Assembly: GCF_002127325.2 (NCBI RefSeq)
Contig: NC_035449.2
Location: 144,436,946 to 144,500,945 of the forward strand
Direction of reading: 5' to 3'
Origin: Helianthus annuus
Lineage: Eukaryota > Streptophyta > Magnoliopsida > Asterales > Asteraceae
DNA: 64,000 nucleotides
The position numbers and the translations under genes were made by a program. Of this stretch, positions 10,446-22,297 are shown piece after piece; the first letter of the stretch is position 1; the number at the start of each line of letters is the position of its first letter. The notes below the pieces were generated by a model. It did not search any database and had not been told where the DNA came from. It saw only the letters and a list, made by a program, of their open reading frames with translations.

Positions 10446-12518
10446 TTATCCTAATTTCGAAGCATCACAGTAGACTTCAAAGTATTCTGTTCCTTCGGGT
10501 AAAGCTAAAATTGGAGCATTTGTCAATTGGTGTTTTAGAATCTTAAAAGCTTCTTCTTGTCTAGGTCCCCATTCAAACTTAACGGCTTTACAGGTCAGCT
10601 TAGTTAAAGGTATAGCTATTCTAGAGAAGTTCTTAATAAATCGTCTATAGTATCCAGCTAAACCTAGAAAACTTCTAATTTCCATAGCTGTTTGCGGAAC
10701 CTTCCAATTTGTGATTGCTTCTATTTTAGCAGGATCTACGTGAATTCCTTCGTGATTCACCATATGACCTAAAAATTGTACTTCCTGCAGCCAGAATTCA
10801 CACTTAGAGAATTTGGCATAAAGCTTTTCCTTTCTTAACAATGTTAAGAGTGCATGCAAGTGCTCACAATATTCTTCCTGGCTTTTAGAATAAATAAGTA
10901 TATCGTCAATGAACACGATTACAAATTTATCCAAGTATGGTTTACAGATCCTATTCATCATGTCCATAAATGCAGCTGGAGCATTTGTTAATCCGAAGGG
11001 CATGACTGTAAACTCATAATGACCATACCTAGTTCTGAAAGCAGTTTTAGGTATGTCCTCTTCTTGCACTTTCAGCTGGTGATATCCAGATCTTAAGTCT
11101 ATCTTAGAGAAATACCTAGCTCCTTGCAGTTGATCAAAAAGATCATCAATCCTAGGTAATGGGTATCGATTCTTAATTGTAGCCTTATTCAATTCCCTAT
11201 AATCGATACACATTCTCATCGACCCGTCTTTCTTTTTCACAAACAACACTGGTGCACCCCAAGGGGATGAACTAGGTTGTATAAATCCTTTGCTTAGTAA
11301 TTCATCTAATTGCTTTTTCAATTCTAGCATTTCAGTAGGTGCTAATCGATAAGGTGCCTTAGCTATTGGTGTAGTACCTGGAATTAGATGAATTCTAAAC
11401 TCTACTTCCCTATCCGGTGGTAACCCAGGTAATTCTTCTGGAAAGACATCTGGGTATTCTGAAACTATAGGGATGTCCTGGAGTTCCTTACTTTTAGTGT
11501 TAATGATTACAGAAATCATATACACCATTTCTTGTTTCCTAGAATAACTAGCTAATTTCATTACTGAAATAAATTTCAGTGGCTTTCGAGGTCTATCTCC
11601 TGTAATTAGAATTACTTCTCCTGTGGGGGTACGGATTTCTACGGAATTCTTATCACAAAGGATTCGAGCATGGTTGGCTATTAACCAATCCATTCCTAAC
11701 ACCACATCGAATCCGACTAATTTCATAGGTAATAGGTTTGCAGAAAACTTATGACCTAACAATTCTATCTTTTCTTCTTGCAAAACCTTGTCTATGTTGA
11801 CAGTATTTCCATCTGCCGTTTCAACAGTAAAGATCTGCCTAAGGGTAGTTAGAGGTAAGTTAAGAGCTTGGCAGAATGAAGTATTAATAAAACTTTGGTT
11901 TGCACCAGAGTCAAATAATACTTTTGCATAGACGTTATGTACTAAGAACGTACCCGCTATCACGTCGGGAATGAGTTCGGCTTCTTGAGTGGTCAGTTGG
12001 AATGCGCGAGCATTCCTCTTGGTTGTCCCTTCAGTTGGTTTGCCTTTGTTATCTGCTGGTTTAACCAATTTAGGGCAGTCGGGTTTGAAATGTCCTGCTT
12101 CTCCGCAGTTATAACAGACCCTGGTCTTTCTCCTACAATCTTCCTCACGATGTCCTATCATTTTGCAAAAATTGCAGGTCACGTTGCATTTTCCAAAATG
12201 TTTCTTTCTACAATTTCTGCAGAAAGGAGGTGACGATGATTGACCTGTTCCTCTTTTCTTAGTATTGCCCATACGAAATCCTTGGGTAATCTTCTGGGCC
12301 AATTCCTTCTTTCGATCTTCTTCCCTTGTGCGTACTAGTTCATCGGTTAAGGTATTTTCTAACTTCACAGCATCGTCAATAGTGTGTGGTCTTGCAGCCT
12401 TAACGATGTTACGGGTTTCTCCGATTAATCCCCAAATATAACGGGAAATGAGTACCGGTTCTGGCGAAGCCAGGGAAGGTACCACTCTCGCATATTCGAA
12501 GAATGTCGAAGTATATCC
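10446..12518 (-). pseudogene. G3-A gag C-terminus, protease and RT
   Basis: The open frame of 679 residues from 12485 is continuous with the upstream gag frame apart from one stop. Zinc knuckles at residues 85-130 include [14 protein letters not shown]. The protease has [13 protein letters not shown] shows [20 protein letters not shown] and the catalytic FIDD in [10 protein letters not shown]. The frame ends in TAA at 10446-10448 after CDASKLG; the same stop is present in copy B. Confidence 0.92.
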
Positions 12519-13148
12519 TCAACAGTCTACTCCTATTATACGATGGCTCAGGAACTTGTTGGCCATTTGTTCCTTTTCGTATTCGGGACAAAATTTTCTT
12601 TCTACAAGACTCTTAAATTCTTCCCAATTCATTGCATAGGCCACCTTTCTTCCTTTTGCTTGTAGCACCGTGTTCCACCATTCTAGCGCCCCTTCTTTGA
12701 ATAGATTTGAAGCATACATCACTTGATCTTCTTCAGCACATTTACTTATTGCAATTACTGCCTCGGTTTTCTCTAACCATCGCAGTGTTGCAGTTGCCCC
12801 TTCATTACCTGCAAATTCTGCGGGTTTACAGGCAAGAAATTCTTTGTAAGTGCAACCAGGTGTTGCAGCTTTCATTCTTTTTGGGAGTGGGGCCTGTTGC
12901 GGATCATGATCGTCATGATTGCTGCCTCCATTTATGCTGTTACTGCCGTTATCTTCCGCAGTACGTTTACTAGGAATTAATTGTTGTGGTTCGACAGGTT
13001 TTTGAACAGCAGCCATAATTTCTGGAATAGCATTGGCTATCCCTTGAGCAATAAAGTGCTCAATATCTTGTCTAGTTATATATTGATCTTCCTGATTTTG
13101 CTCAGACTGATTTACTTCATTAATTGGTTCACTATTAGCGTTTTCCAT
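12519..13148 (-). pseudogene. G3-A gag N-terminus
   Basis: A 209-residue frame starts [12 protein letters not shown] and contains a retrotransposon gag domain ([41 protein letters not shown]). It ends in TGA at 12519-12521. Copy B has CGA (Arg) at this codon, so a CpG transition on the coding strand created the stop. The start codon is intact here, unlike in copy B. Confidence 0.88.
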
Positions 13149-13439
13149 CTGCTAATTAGTAGAAATTATTAGTGTCTAATTATTGATAATAAAATCACAG
13201 ATAAACACATAAATCATTATAACATGCAAGCATAGCCAAAATTGTCGATGCCTCGACTTTTGTTTTGTTTTATATATTATACCTGCTTCAATACACACTG
13301 TTTATCTTACATTGTTTTATTGCCCACTTACAGAGTAAGTTTTACTATATTAGTTATAATACAAACAAACTTCTCCAAACCCCTCCTATCTTTTGGTTCA
13401 CTGGCAGTTTCAGTAACGACGCTCCCTCTCGTCGTACTT

Positions 13440-14168
13440 CTAGGAGATTTGTTCCCCCATTTCCCGGATCCTATTCCCGGTGCCTATCAGTTCTTCACCA
13501 AACTGACGCAGTTCAGCTAAATTTTCATAGCTCATTGGCGGATTAGGGATAGGTTCTGGATCAAATTGTGGGAGAAAACTATAGGGACTATTGACTATAT
13601 TTTGGAATTGCCAGTCATTGGTCCACCATTCCTCCATTTGGCCTAACGGTCGTGTGTGGACTAGTGGGTCTGGAATAGCTGGTTCTAGGTTTATTGGGAA
13701 TTGGGCTGTAACGAGGTAAGAGAATAGATTATCGTTGATAGGCTCTAGTATATCACAATTATCCAGTAGGCGTTCTATTTCGTCCTGGAATGTGATTTCT
13801 TCAGGTTGTTTAGAGCTTTATTCGATCTCTATTCCCTTTTTCTTTAGGTCTATCCCTATTTCTGTCCCTGCTGGTTTGGAACTTTCTCCGGTTTCTATTT
13901 CTTTTCCCTTGCTCACACTTACAGGATTTTCTATTTTAGGGAGTCTCCTAGGTTTCCTTCTGCGCACCTTTCGCCACCCTACATATCTTCTCCTCTTTTT
14001 AGGTTTTGCTTTTTCCAGCGGTGGAGCTTGGAATTCCAGAGGTTCCTCTATGTCAGCAATGTAACCAGTGAAGTTGTGGGAGACTTCAATTGGCACAGGA
14101 TAGAGGTTGAGGTTCTGAAACGCCTCGGATAGCTCACTCATGCTGTGTAGCATATATGCAAAATGCAC
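13440..14168 (-). pseudogene. G3-A accessory ORF0b (interrupted)
   Basis: This is the copy-A version of the 252-residue frame at 20962-21720. It is split into 13818-14168 and 13440-13637 by a stop after KKKGIEIE, where copy B reads GESSKQ. It contains an Arg/Lys-rich block (KPKKRRRYVGWRKVRRR) resembling a nuclear localisation signal. I do not recognise a family. Confidence 0.6.
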
Positions 14169-14341
14169 AAAATGTTAAGTTAAAACTTTGGAACAAAGCT
14201 TAACAAATAAACATTTTTATTGCACATTAATTTGTACAACATAACAGGAAGGAGAACACACTCAGATTTATTTATTTATTTACTGGGAAGTGTTGTTACT
14301 AAACTTAGGGTTTTAAAGATTTGCATGTTCTGCTATAGTAG

Positions 14342-14614
14342 CTAGCATATACAGTTTGCCCATTTTTCATCTAAATTGTCTAATTCCTGGACTTCTGGAT
14401 TAAACCTCACTCTCTTGGCTTGGGGTTTCTTTTTCTCTTGACCCTTTCTAAGAATTGAATTCCTTTTCTCTGGGGTAAGAGGGTTTTCATAATTTGCCTT
14501 ACGAACAAAGATTCCTTCTTCTAAATTGGTGGGAGATTTGGAGGAAGAAGTTCCTGGTTCTTTAGGTGTACTATCCAATTTGTGGTAGATAGCAGAAATC
14601 TTTTGTTTACCCAT
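14342..14614 (-). CDS. G3-A accessory ORF0a, unknown function
   Basis: A 90-residue frame lies between the PBS and ORF0b, starting MGKQKISAIYHKLDST. It is basic in the middle (GQEKKKPQAKRVRFNPEV) and acidic after that. A one-base deletion near the end relative to copy B gives the ending NCIC instead of a longer tail. KRVRF matches the RVxF docking consensus for PP1 phosphatase, which may be chance. No known domain is recognised. Confidence 0.5.
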   Translation of the reverse strand: MGKQKISAIYHKLDSTPKEPGTSSSKSPTNLEEGIFVRKANYENPLTPEKRNSILRKGQEKKKPQAKRVRFNPEVQELDNLDEKWANCIC

Positions 14615-14722
14615 ACTGTAATTTTAACAATTAGTCAGTAAATGCACACATATTCACAGAATGGCAAGTAGAATTTTCCTAAGTACTTAAAATAGTGAGC
14701 TTAATCAGTAAGCTTAAAACAG

Positions 14723-14736
14723 TGGCTCTGATACCA
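14723..14736 (-). promoter_or_regulatory. G3 copy A primer-binding site
   Basis: The minus strand reads TGGTATCAGAGCCA, complementary to the 3' end of initiator tRNA-Met. It lies eight bases inside LTR2. Copy B has the same site at 22276-22289. Confidence 0.85.
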
Positions 14737-14744
14737 CCTTTTCC

Positions 14745-16183
14745 TGTCACGGCCCCCGACCCGGTTTGACCCGTTTCAGGAGCCACGGGACAGGAATCCC
14801 GTGGTATTTAATTTAGGCGACAGCGGAAGTCTTTTTAAAACAGGATCTTTTAATCATTCAAACTGCCCGTTTTATAGCTGAGGGATAAATCCCATAATTT
14901 ACAATAATATGATTTCTCCGGGAAATCTTTTATTTTCAAAACATGCTTCTTTTATTTATTTACACTGAGCCACTTTTCTAAGCTGGGAGTGCTTCATGGC
15001 ACTTCTCTTTCTTTGCTCACAACATATCACCTGAAACATGTTTGAAAAAGGTTTTGTCAGTGGGGAAATACTGAGTGAATCATTCTATTTTACTAAAACG
15101 ACACATTTGTTATAAATTACAGTATCAAGAGCGATTACAATGTTTCTGATATCAAACCAACTACCCACAGTACTTGTCACTTGAACATCCATCGGTAGCC
15201 TCTTTGTCCGATGGTGTCTGTGACTATGGTCATATCACTCATTGGCTAACTCGTTGTCCAATAGTGATGGTTATCAAGTAATGTATACAAAACCCCACAT
15301 ACCGGCTGTAATTTGGTGATTACATAGACTTAATCCCTGTAATTATAACTTTGAAAATAATTTGGAGTTTTGTAAAACAGTTGATAAAAAGAGAATGACT
15401 CACATTGCAGATTTACGAGCAGAGTATAAGCTTTACTGATTAGCCTTCTAACCTAATTTAAATAACAATGCACACACAAACGGGATTAGTAACTAATTCA
15501 GCAGTTACGTCAATTCACGAGATTAAAACCTCACAACTATTATCAAGTGCGATACTTAACAATTCAATGGATTCACAACGAATGACAGAGCATAGTCCTA
15601 ATTCGAACAGCACTCAAACATTCAAGTTGAAATCACAATGAATAACAAAGTACAAGCTCAATTTGAGCAGCACTCGGACAATTGTTGGATAGTTATAATC
15701 GATCGGACGTTGAATCGTAATAGCGATCGAGTTATTACCCTGATTGCGGCAGCACCTCGTGATCGTGTGTGTTTAATTGTGATATAACAGCCTTAACTCG
15801 ACGTACACAGAAGCTATTTACGTCGTTTCAACTCCTCTGTGCAAGTCCCAATGTCTGCTATTTATAGTAGTTTTTGGGACATGCTTACGGACCGTAAGCC
15901 CTTTCCCTTGCGGTCCGTAAGCTAAGCAGTCTAATTCATAGGCTGCCTAGCTCGGGTATAGCTTGGGTGAATCAACAATTTGGACAAATCAGAACTTTGC
16001 AATGTTTTATTTAGATAACTATTCAACTAGGGTTTGCCCCCCCTGAATTTTAGGGGCCCTGATCCTAATTCCGATTGTTCTGAAAATTTTAGGGCTAGTG
16101 CAGAATTAATTGGGTGTCTCAATTAGGGTTTTCTTATTGACTAATTATTGTCCTAATTATTGATTTTAGTGGCAGTTGTTACA
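14745..16183 (-). repeat. G3 LTR2 (shared, central)
   Basis: 1439 bp, serving as 5' LTR of copy A and 3' LTR of copy B. TATA on the minus strand at 15858-15867 (CTATAAATAG). The near-palindrome GCTTACGG-A-CCGTAAGC is at 15883-15899, 15 bp upstream of the TATA in the direction of transcription. Confidence 0.93.
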
Positions 16184-16219
16184 TCCTCCCCACCTTGAGA
16201 AAAATCTCGTCCTCGAGAT

Positions 16220-16966
16220 TTACTGAAATAGATGAGGGTACTTTCGCTTCATTTCTGATTCCAGTTCCCAAGTGTATTCTGGTCCTCTCTTGGATTCCCA
16301 TTTGACTTTCACTAGCACTAGTCGTTTGTGTTTGAGAAACTTGATCTTCCGATCTTCTATTTGTAGGGGTTTCTCTACGAATTTCAGTTTTTCATTTACC
16401 TCTATATCTTGAAGAGGTACTACCAGGGATTCGTCTGATAAACATTTCTTGAGATTGGATATATGAAACACATCATGTACTCCAGCTAACTCTTCTGGTA
16501 GTCGTAAACGATAAGCTACTGGTCCTATTCGTTGGATCACAGGGAATGGTCCAACATATCTGGGACTCAGTTTTCCTTTCTTACTAAATCGTACTACTCC
16601 TTTCCAAGGAGATACTTTCAAAAGTACTTTGTCTCCAACTTGAAATTCTAATGGCTTGCGGAGATTGTCCGCACAGTTTCTCTGGCGATCTCTGGCTGTC
16701 TTTAATCTTTCCTTGATTCGTGTTATTTTGTCAGTGGTTTCTTGCACAATCTCTAGACCTGATAATTGACTTTCTCCTATCTCTGCCCAACAAACGGGAG
16801 TTCTGCACTTGCGTCCACACAGTGCTTCGAATGGAGCAGCTTCGATGCTTGAATGATAACTATTGTTATAGGAGAATTCAATTAATGGTAAATGGCTATC
16901 CCAATTACCACCAAAGTCAATTACGCATGCTCGGAGCATGTCTTCCAAGGTGTATCGTTCTTTCAC
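16220..16966 (-). pseudogene. G3-B integrase C-terminal half and chromodomain-like tail
   Basis: Open for 248 residues, containing the end of the rve core ([19 protein letters not shown]), the SH3-like region ([17 protein letters not shown]) and the full tail ending [16 protein letters not shown], which resembles a chromodomain. A chromodomain would direct integration into modified chromatin. It is out of frame with the upstream integrase because two bases are missing near 16952 relative to copy A. Confidence 0.88.
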
Positions 16967-18005
16967 TTTGTCCGTCCGTTTGAGGATGATATGCAGTACT
17001 TAAATTAAGTCGAGTTCCCATTGCCTCCTGGAAACTTGTCCAGAAACGGGAAGTGAAACGACTATCTCTATCCGATACAATGGAGAGTGGGACTCCATGT
17101 AAGGATACTACTTCATCTACATACAACTTGGCTAACCTTTCCATGCTAAAGGTTTCCTTTATTGGCAGAAAATGACCTGATTTGGTTAATCGATCCACAA
17201 TTACCCAAATAGCATCATTACCTTTTCTGGTTTTGGGTAACTTAGTAACAAAGTCCATTGTTATGAGTTCCCATTTCCATACAGGCATTTCTAGCTGTTG
17301 TAGTAGTCCTGAAGGTTTCTGATGTTCGGCTTTAACTTGTGAACAGGTTAAACACTTAGATACATATTTGGCTATATCCTTTTTCATTCCTATCCACCAA
17401 AAATTATTTCTTAAATCTTGGTACATCTTATTATTTCCTGGATGTACAGTATACCTTGATTTATGAGATTCTTCTAAAATCTTATTTCTTAATTCTCCTT
17501 GTTTAGGTACCCAAATTCGCTTCTTGTGGAATCTCCAAATTCCATCTTTTCCTTGTTCTAGTTCCTTTAGGTAACCTTTCATTCCTTCGGCGTCGTTCTT
17601 GATTGCCGTTTCCTGAATTTTCTTCAATTGTTCCATTAAATCTAATTGTAGATTTAATCTAAGAGCACGGACTCGTCTTTGCTTTTCATGATACTTACGA
17701 CTTAAGGCGTCTGCGACTACGTTCGCTTTTCCTTCGTGATATTGAATATCACAGTCGTAATCACTTAGTATTTCCATCCACCTTCTTTGCCTCATGTTTA
17801 ATTCTTTTTGCCCAAATATATACCTTAAACTCTTATGATCCGTATAGATAGTAAACTTACTTCCATATAAATAATGTCTCCAAATTTTAAGGGCAAAAAT
17901 TATGGCTCTTAATTCTAGGTCATGAGTCGTGTAATCTTCCTCGTGCTTTTTCAATTGCCTAGAGGCATACGCAATTACCTTTTTGCGTTGCATCAACACA
18001 CATCC
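16917..18005 (-). pseudogene. G3-B RNase H and integrase N-terminal half
   Basis: The open frame 16917-17999 (360 residues) is nearly identical to copy A: RNase H YTDHKSL, the integrase zinc domain and the first two catalytic Asp residues. It reads past [14 protein letters not shown] into a wrong frame after the two-base deletion. The shared TAA at 18006-18008 precedes it. Confidence 0.88.
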
Positions 18006-20708
18006 TTATCCTAATTTCGAAGCATCACAGTAGACTTCAAAGTATTCTGTTCCTTCGGGTAAAGCTAAAATTGGAGCATTTGTCAATTGGTGTTTTAGAA
18101 TCTTAAAAGCTTCTTCTTTTCTAGGTCCCCATTCAAACTTAACGGCTTTACAGGTCAGCTTAGTTAAAGGTATAGCTATTCTAGAGAAGTTCTTAATAAA
18201 TCGTCTATAGTATCCAGCTAAACCTAGAAAACTTCTAATTTCCATAGCTGTTTGCGGAACCTTCCAATTTGTGATTGCTTCTATTTTAGCAGGATCTACG
18301 TGAATTCCTTCGTGATTCACCATATGACCTAAAAATTGTACTTCCTGCAGCCAGAATTCACACTTAGAGAATTTGGCATAAAGCTTTTCCTTTCTTAACA
18401 ATGTTAAGAGTGCATGCAAGTGCTCACAATATTCTTCCTGGCTTTTAGAATAAATAAGTATATCGTCAATGAACACGATTACAAATTTATCCAAGTATGG
18501 TTTACAGATCCTATTCATCATGTCCATAAATGCAGCTGGAGCATTTGTTAATCCGAAGGGCATGACTGTAAACTCATAATGACCATACCTAGTTCTGAAA
18601 GCAGTTTTAGGTATGTCCTCTTCTTGCACTTTCAGCTGGTGATATCCAGATCTTAAGTCTATCTTAGAGAAATACCTAGCTCCTTGCAGTTGATCAAAAA
18701 GATCATCAATCCTAGGTAATGGGTATCGATTCTTAATTGTAGCCTTATTCAATTCCCTATAATCGATACACATTCTCATCGACCCGTCTTTCTTTTTCAC
18801 AAACAACACTGGTGCACCCCAAGGGGATGAACTAGGTTGTATAAATCCTTTGCTTAGTAATTCATCTAATTGCTTTTTCAATTCTAGCATTTCAGTAGGT
18901 GCTAATCGATAAGGTGCCTTAGCTATTGGTGTAGTACCTGGAATTAGATGAATTCTAAACTCTACTTCCCTATCCGGTGGTAACCCAGGTAATTCTTCTG
19001 GAAAGACATCTGGGTATTCTGAAACTATAGGGATGTCCTGGAGTTCCTTACTTTTAGTGTTAATGATTACAGAAATCATATACACCATTTCTTGTTTCCT
19101 AGAATAACTAGCTAATTTCATTACTGAAATAAATTTCAGTGGCTTTCGAGGTCTATCTCCTGTAATTAGAATTACTTCTCCTGTGGGGGTACGGATTTCT
19201 ACGGAATTCTTATCACAAAGGATTCGAGCATGGTTGGCTATTAACCAATCCATTCCTAACACCACATCGAATCCGGCTAATTTCATAGGTAATAGGTTTG
19301 CAGAAAACTTATGACCTAACAATTCTATCTTTTCTTCTTGCAAAACCTTGTCTATGTTGACAATATTTCCATCTGCCGTTTCAACAGTAAAGATCTGCCT
19401 AAGGGTAGTTAGAGGTAAGTTAAGAGCTTGGCAGAATGAAGTATTAATAAAACTTTGGTTTGCACCAGAGTCAAATAATACTTTTGCATAGACGTTATGT
19501 ACTAAGAACGTACCCGCTATCACGTCGGGAATGAGTTCGGCTTCTTGAGTGGTCAGTTGGAATGCGCGAGCATTCCTCTTGGTTGTCCCTTCAGTTGGTT
19601 TGCCTTTGTTATCTGCTGGTTTAACCAATTTAGGGCAGTCGGGTTTGAAATGTCCTGCTTCTCCGCAGTTATAACAGACCCTGGTCTTTCTCCTACAATC
19701 TTCCTCACGATGTCCTATCATTTTGCAAAAATGCAGGTCACGTTGCATTTTTCCAAAATGTTTCTTTCTACAATTTCTGCAGAAAGGAGGTGACGATGAT
19801 TGCCCTGTTCCTCTTTTCTTAGTATTGCCCATACGAAATCCTTGGGTAATCTTCTGGGCCAATTCCTTCTTTCGATCTTCTTCCCTTGTGCGTACTAGTT
19901 CATCGGTTAAGGTATTTGCTAACTCCACAGCATCGTCAATAGTGTGTGGTCTTGCAGCCTTAACGATGTTACGGATTTCTCCGATTAATCCCCAAATATA
20001 ACGGGAAATGAGTACCGGTTCTGGCGAAGCCAGGGAAGGTACCACTCTCGCATATTCGAAGAATGTCGAAGTATATCCTCGACAGTCTACTCCTATCATA
20101 CGATGGCTCAGGAACTTGTTGGCCATTTGTTCCTTTTCGTATTCGGGACAGAATTTTCTTTCTACAAGACTCTTAAATTCTTCCCAATTCATTGCATAGG
20201 GCACCTTTCTTCCTTTTGCTTGTAGCACCGTGTTCCACCATTCTAGCGCCCCTTCTTTGAATAGATTTGAAGCATACATCACTTGATCTTCTTCAGCACA
20301 TTTACTTATTGCAATTACTGCCTCGGTTTTCTCTAACCATCGCAGTGTTGCAGTTGCCCCTTCATTACCTGCAAATTCTGCGGGTTTACAGGCAAGAAAT
20401 TCTTTGTAAGTGCAACCAGGTGTTGCAGCTTTCATTCTTTTTGGGAGTGGGGCCTGTTGCGGATCATGATCGTCATGATTGCTGCCTCCATTTATGCTGT
20501 TACTGTCGTTATCTTCCGTAGTACGTTTACTAGGAATTAATTGTTGTGGTTCGACAGGTTTTTGAACAGCAGCCACAATTTCTGGAATAGCATTGGCTAT
20601 CCCTTGAGCAATAAAGTGCTCAATATCTTGTCTAGTTATATATTGATCTTCCTGATTTTGCTCAGACTGATTTACTTCATTAATTGGTTCACTATTAGCG
20701 TTTTACAT
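18006..20708 (-). pseudogene. G3-B gag, protease and RT
   Basis: The open frame 18006-20576 is 856 residues without the gag stop of copy A. The original start is destroyed: the codon after ATG (20706-20708) is TAA where copy A reads GAA, so the frame is usable only from an internal Met (MAAVQKP). A one-base deletion and a one-base insertion about 20 bp apart alter a few codons in the first zinc knuckle and remove its Cys residues. Protease DSGA and RT FIDD are intact. It ends at the shared TAA after CDASKLG. Confidence 0.9.
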
Positions 20709-20961
20709 CTGCTAATTAGTAGAAATTATTAGTGTCTAATTATTGATAATAAAATCACAGATAAACACATAAATCATTATAACATGCAAGCATAGCCAAA
20801 ATTGTCAATGCCTCGACTTTTGTTTTGTTTTATATATTATACCTGCTTCAATACACACTGTTTATCTTACATTGTTTTATTGCCCACTTTACAGAGTAAG
20901 TTTTACTATATTAGTTATAATACAAACAAACTTCTCCAAACCCCTCGGTTCACTGGCAGTT

Positions 20962-21720
20962 TCAGTAACGACGCTCCCTCTCGTCGTACTTCCAGGAGAT
21001 TTGTTCCCCCATTTCCCGGATCCTATTCCCGGTGCCTATCAGTTCTTCACCAAACTGACGCAGTTCAGCTAAATTTTCATAGCTCATTGGCAGATTAGGG
21101 ATAGGTTCTGGATCAAATTGTGGGAGAAAACTATAGGGACTATTGACTATATTTTGGAATTGCCAGTCATTGGTCCACCATTCCTCCATTTGGCCTAACG
21201 GTCGTGTGTGGACTAGTGGGTCTGGAATAGCTGGTTCTAGGTTTATTGGGAATTGGGCTGTAACGGGGTAAGAGAAGAGATTATCGTTGATAGGCTCTAG
21301 TATATCACAATTATGCAGTAGGCGGTCTATTTCGTCCTGGAATGTGATTTCTTCAGGTTGTTTAGAGCTTTCTCCGATCTCTATTCCCTTTTGCTTTAGG
21401 TCTATCCCTATTTCTGTCCCTGCTGGTTTGGAACTTTCTCCGGTTTCTATTTCTTTTCCCTTGCTCACACTTACAGGATTTTCTATTTTAGGGAGTCTCC
21501 TAGGTTTCCTTCTGCGCACCTTTCGCCACCCTACATATCTTCTCCTCTTTTTAGGTTTTGCTTTTTCCAGCGGTGGAGCTTGGAATTCCAGAGGTTCCTC
21601 TATGTCAGCAATGTAACCAGTGAAGTTGTGGGAGACTTCAATTGGCACAAGATAGAGGTTGAGGTTCTGAAACGCCTCGGATAGCTCACTCATGCTGCGT
21701 AGCATATATGCAAAATGCAC
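20962..21720 (-). CDS. G3-B accessory ORF0b, unknown function
   Basis: An intact 252-residue frame lies between ORF0a and gag. The likely start is MSELSEAFQNLN (about residue 10 of the open frame). A very basic block (KKRRRYVGWRKVRRRKPRR) lies near residues 58-76 and suggests nucleic-acid binding or nuclear import. The second half is acidic and rich in Trp, Pro and Phe (MEEWWTNDWQFQN). Chromoviruses usually have no ORF before gag. I do not recognise the family; it could be a highly diverged gag extension. Confidence 0.6.
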   Translation of the reverse strand: MHFAYMLRSMSELSEAFQNLNLYLVPIEVSHNFTGYIADIEEPLEFQAPPLEKAKPKKRRRYVGWRKVRRRKPRRLPKIENPVSVSKGKEIETGESSKPAGTEIGIDLKQKGIEIGESSKQPEEITFQDEIDRLLHNCDILEPINDNLFSYPVTAQFPINLEPAIPDPLVHTRPLGQMEEWWTNDWQFQNIVNSPYSFLPQFDPEPIPNLPMSYENLAELRQFGEELIGTGNRIREMGEQISWKYDERERRY

Positions 21721-21864
21721 AAAATGTTAAGTTAAAACTTTGGAACAAAACTTAACAAATAAACATTTTTATTGCACATTAATTTGTACAACATAACAGG
21801 AAGGAGAACACACTCAGATTTATTTATTTATTTACTGGGAAGTGTTGTTACTAAACTTAGGGTT

Positions 21865-22167
21865 TTAAAGATTTGCATGTTCTGCTATAGTAGCTAGCAT
21901 ATACAGGTTTGCCCATTTTTCATCTAAATTGTCTAATTCCTGTACTTCTGGATTAAACCTCACTCTCTTGGCTTGGGGTTTCTTTTTCTCTTAACCCTTT
22001 CTAAGAATTGAATTCCTTTTCTCTGGGGTAAGAGGGTTTTCATAATTTGCCTTACGAACAAAGATTCCTTCTTCTAAATTGGTGGGAGATTTGGAGGAAG
22101 AAGTTCCTGGTTCTTTAGGTGTACTATCTAATTTGTGGTAGATAGCAGAAATCTTTTGTTTACCCAT
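21865..22167 (-). pseudogene. G3-B accessory ORF0a (one stop)
   Basis: Counterpart of 14342-14614. It starts with the same MGKQKIS and would run 100 codons to TAA at 21865-21867, but a CAA-to-TAA change in the GQEKK segment stops it. Its ending (ANLYMLATIAEHANL) lacks the one-base deletion of copy A, so this end is probably ancestral. Confidence 0.55.
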
Positions 22168-22297
22168 ACTGTAATTTTAACAATTAGTCAGTAAATGCAC
22201 ACATATTCACAGAATGGCAAGTAGAATTTTCCTAAGTACTTAAAACAGTGAGCTTAATCAGTAAGCATAAAACAGTGGCTCTGATACCACATTTTCC

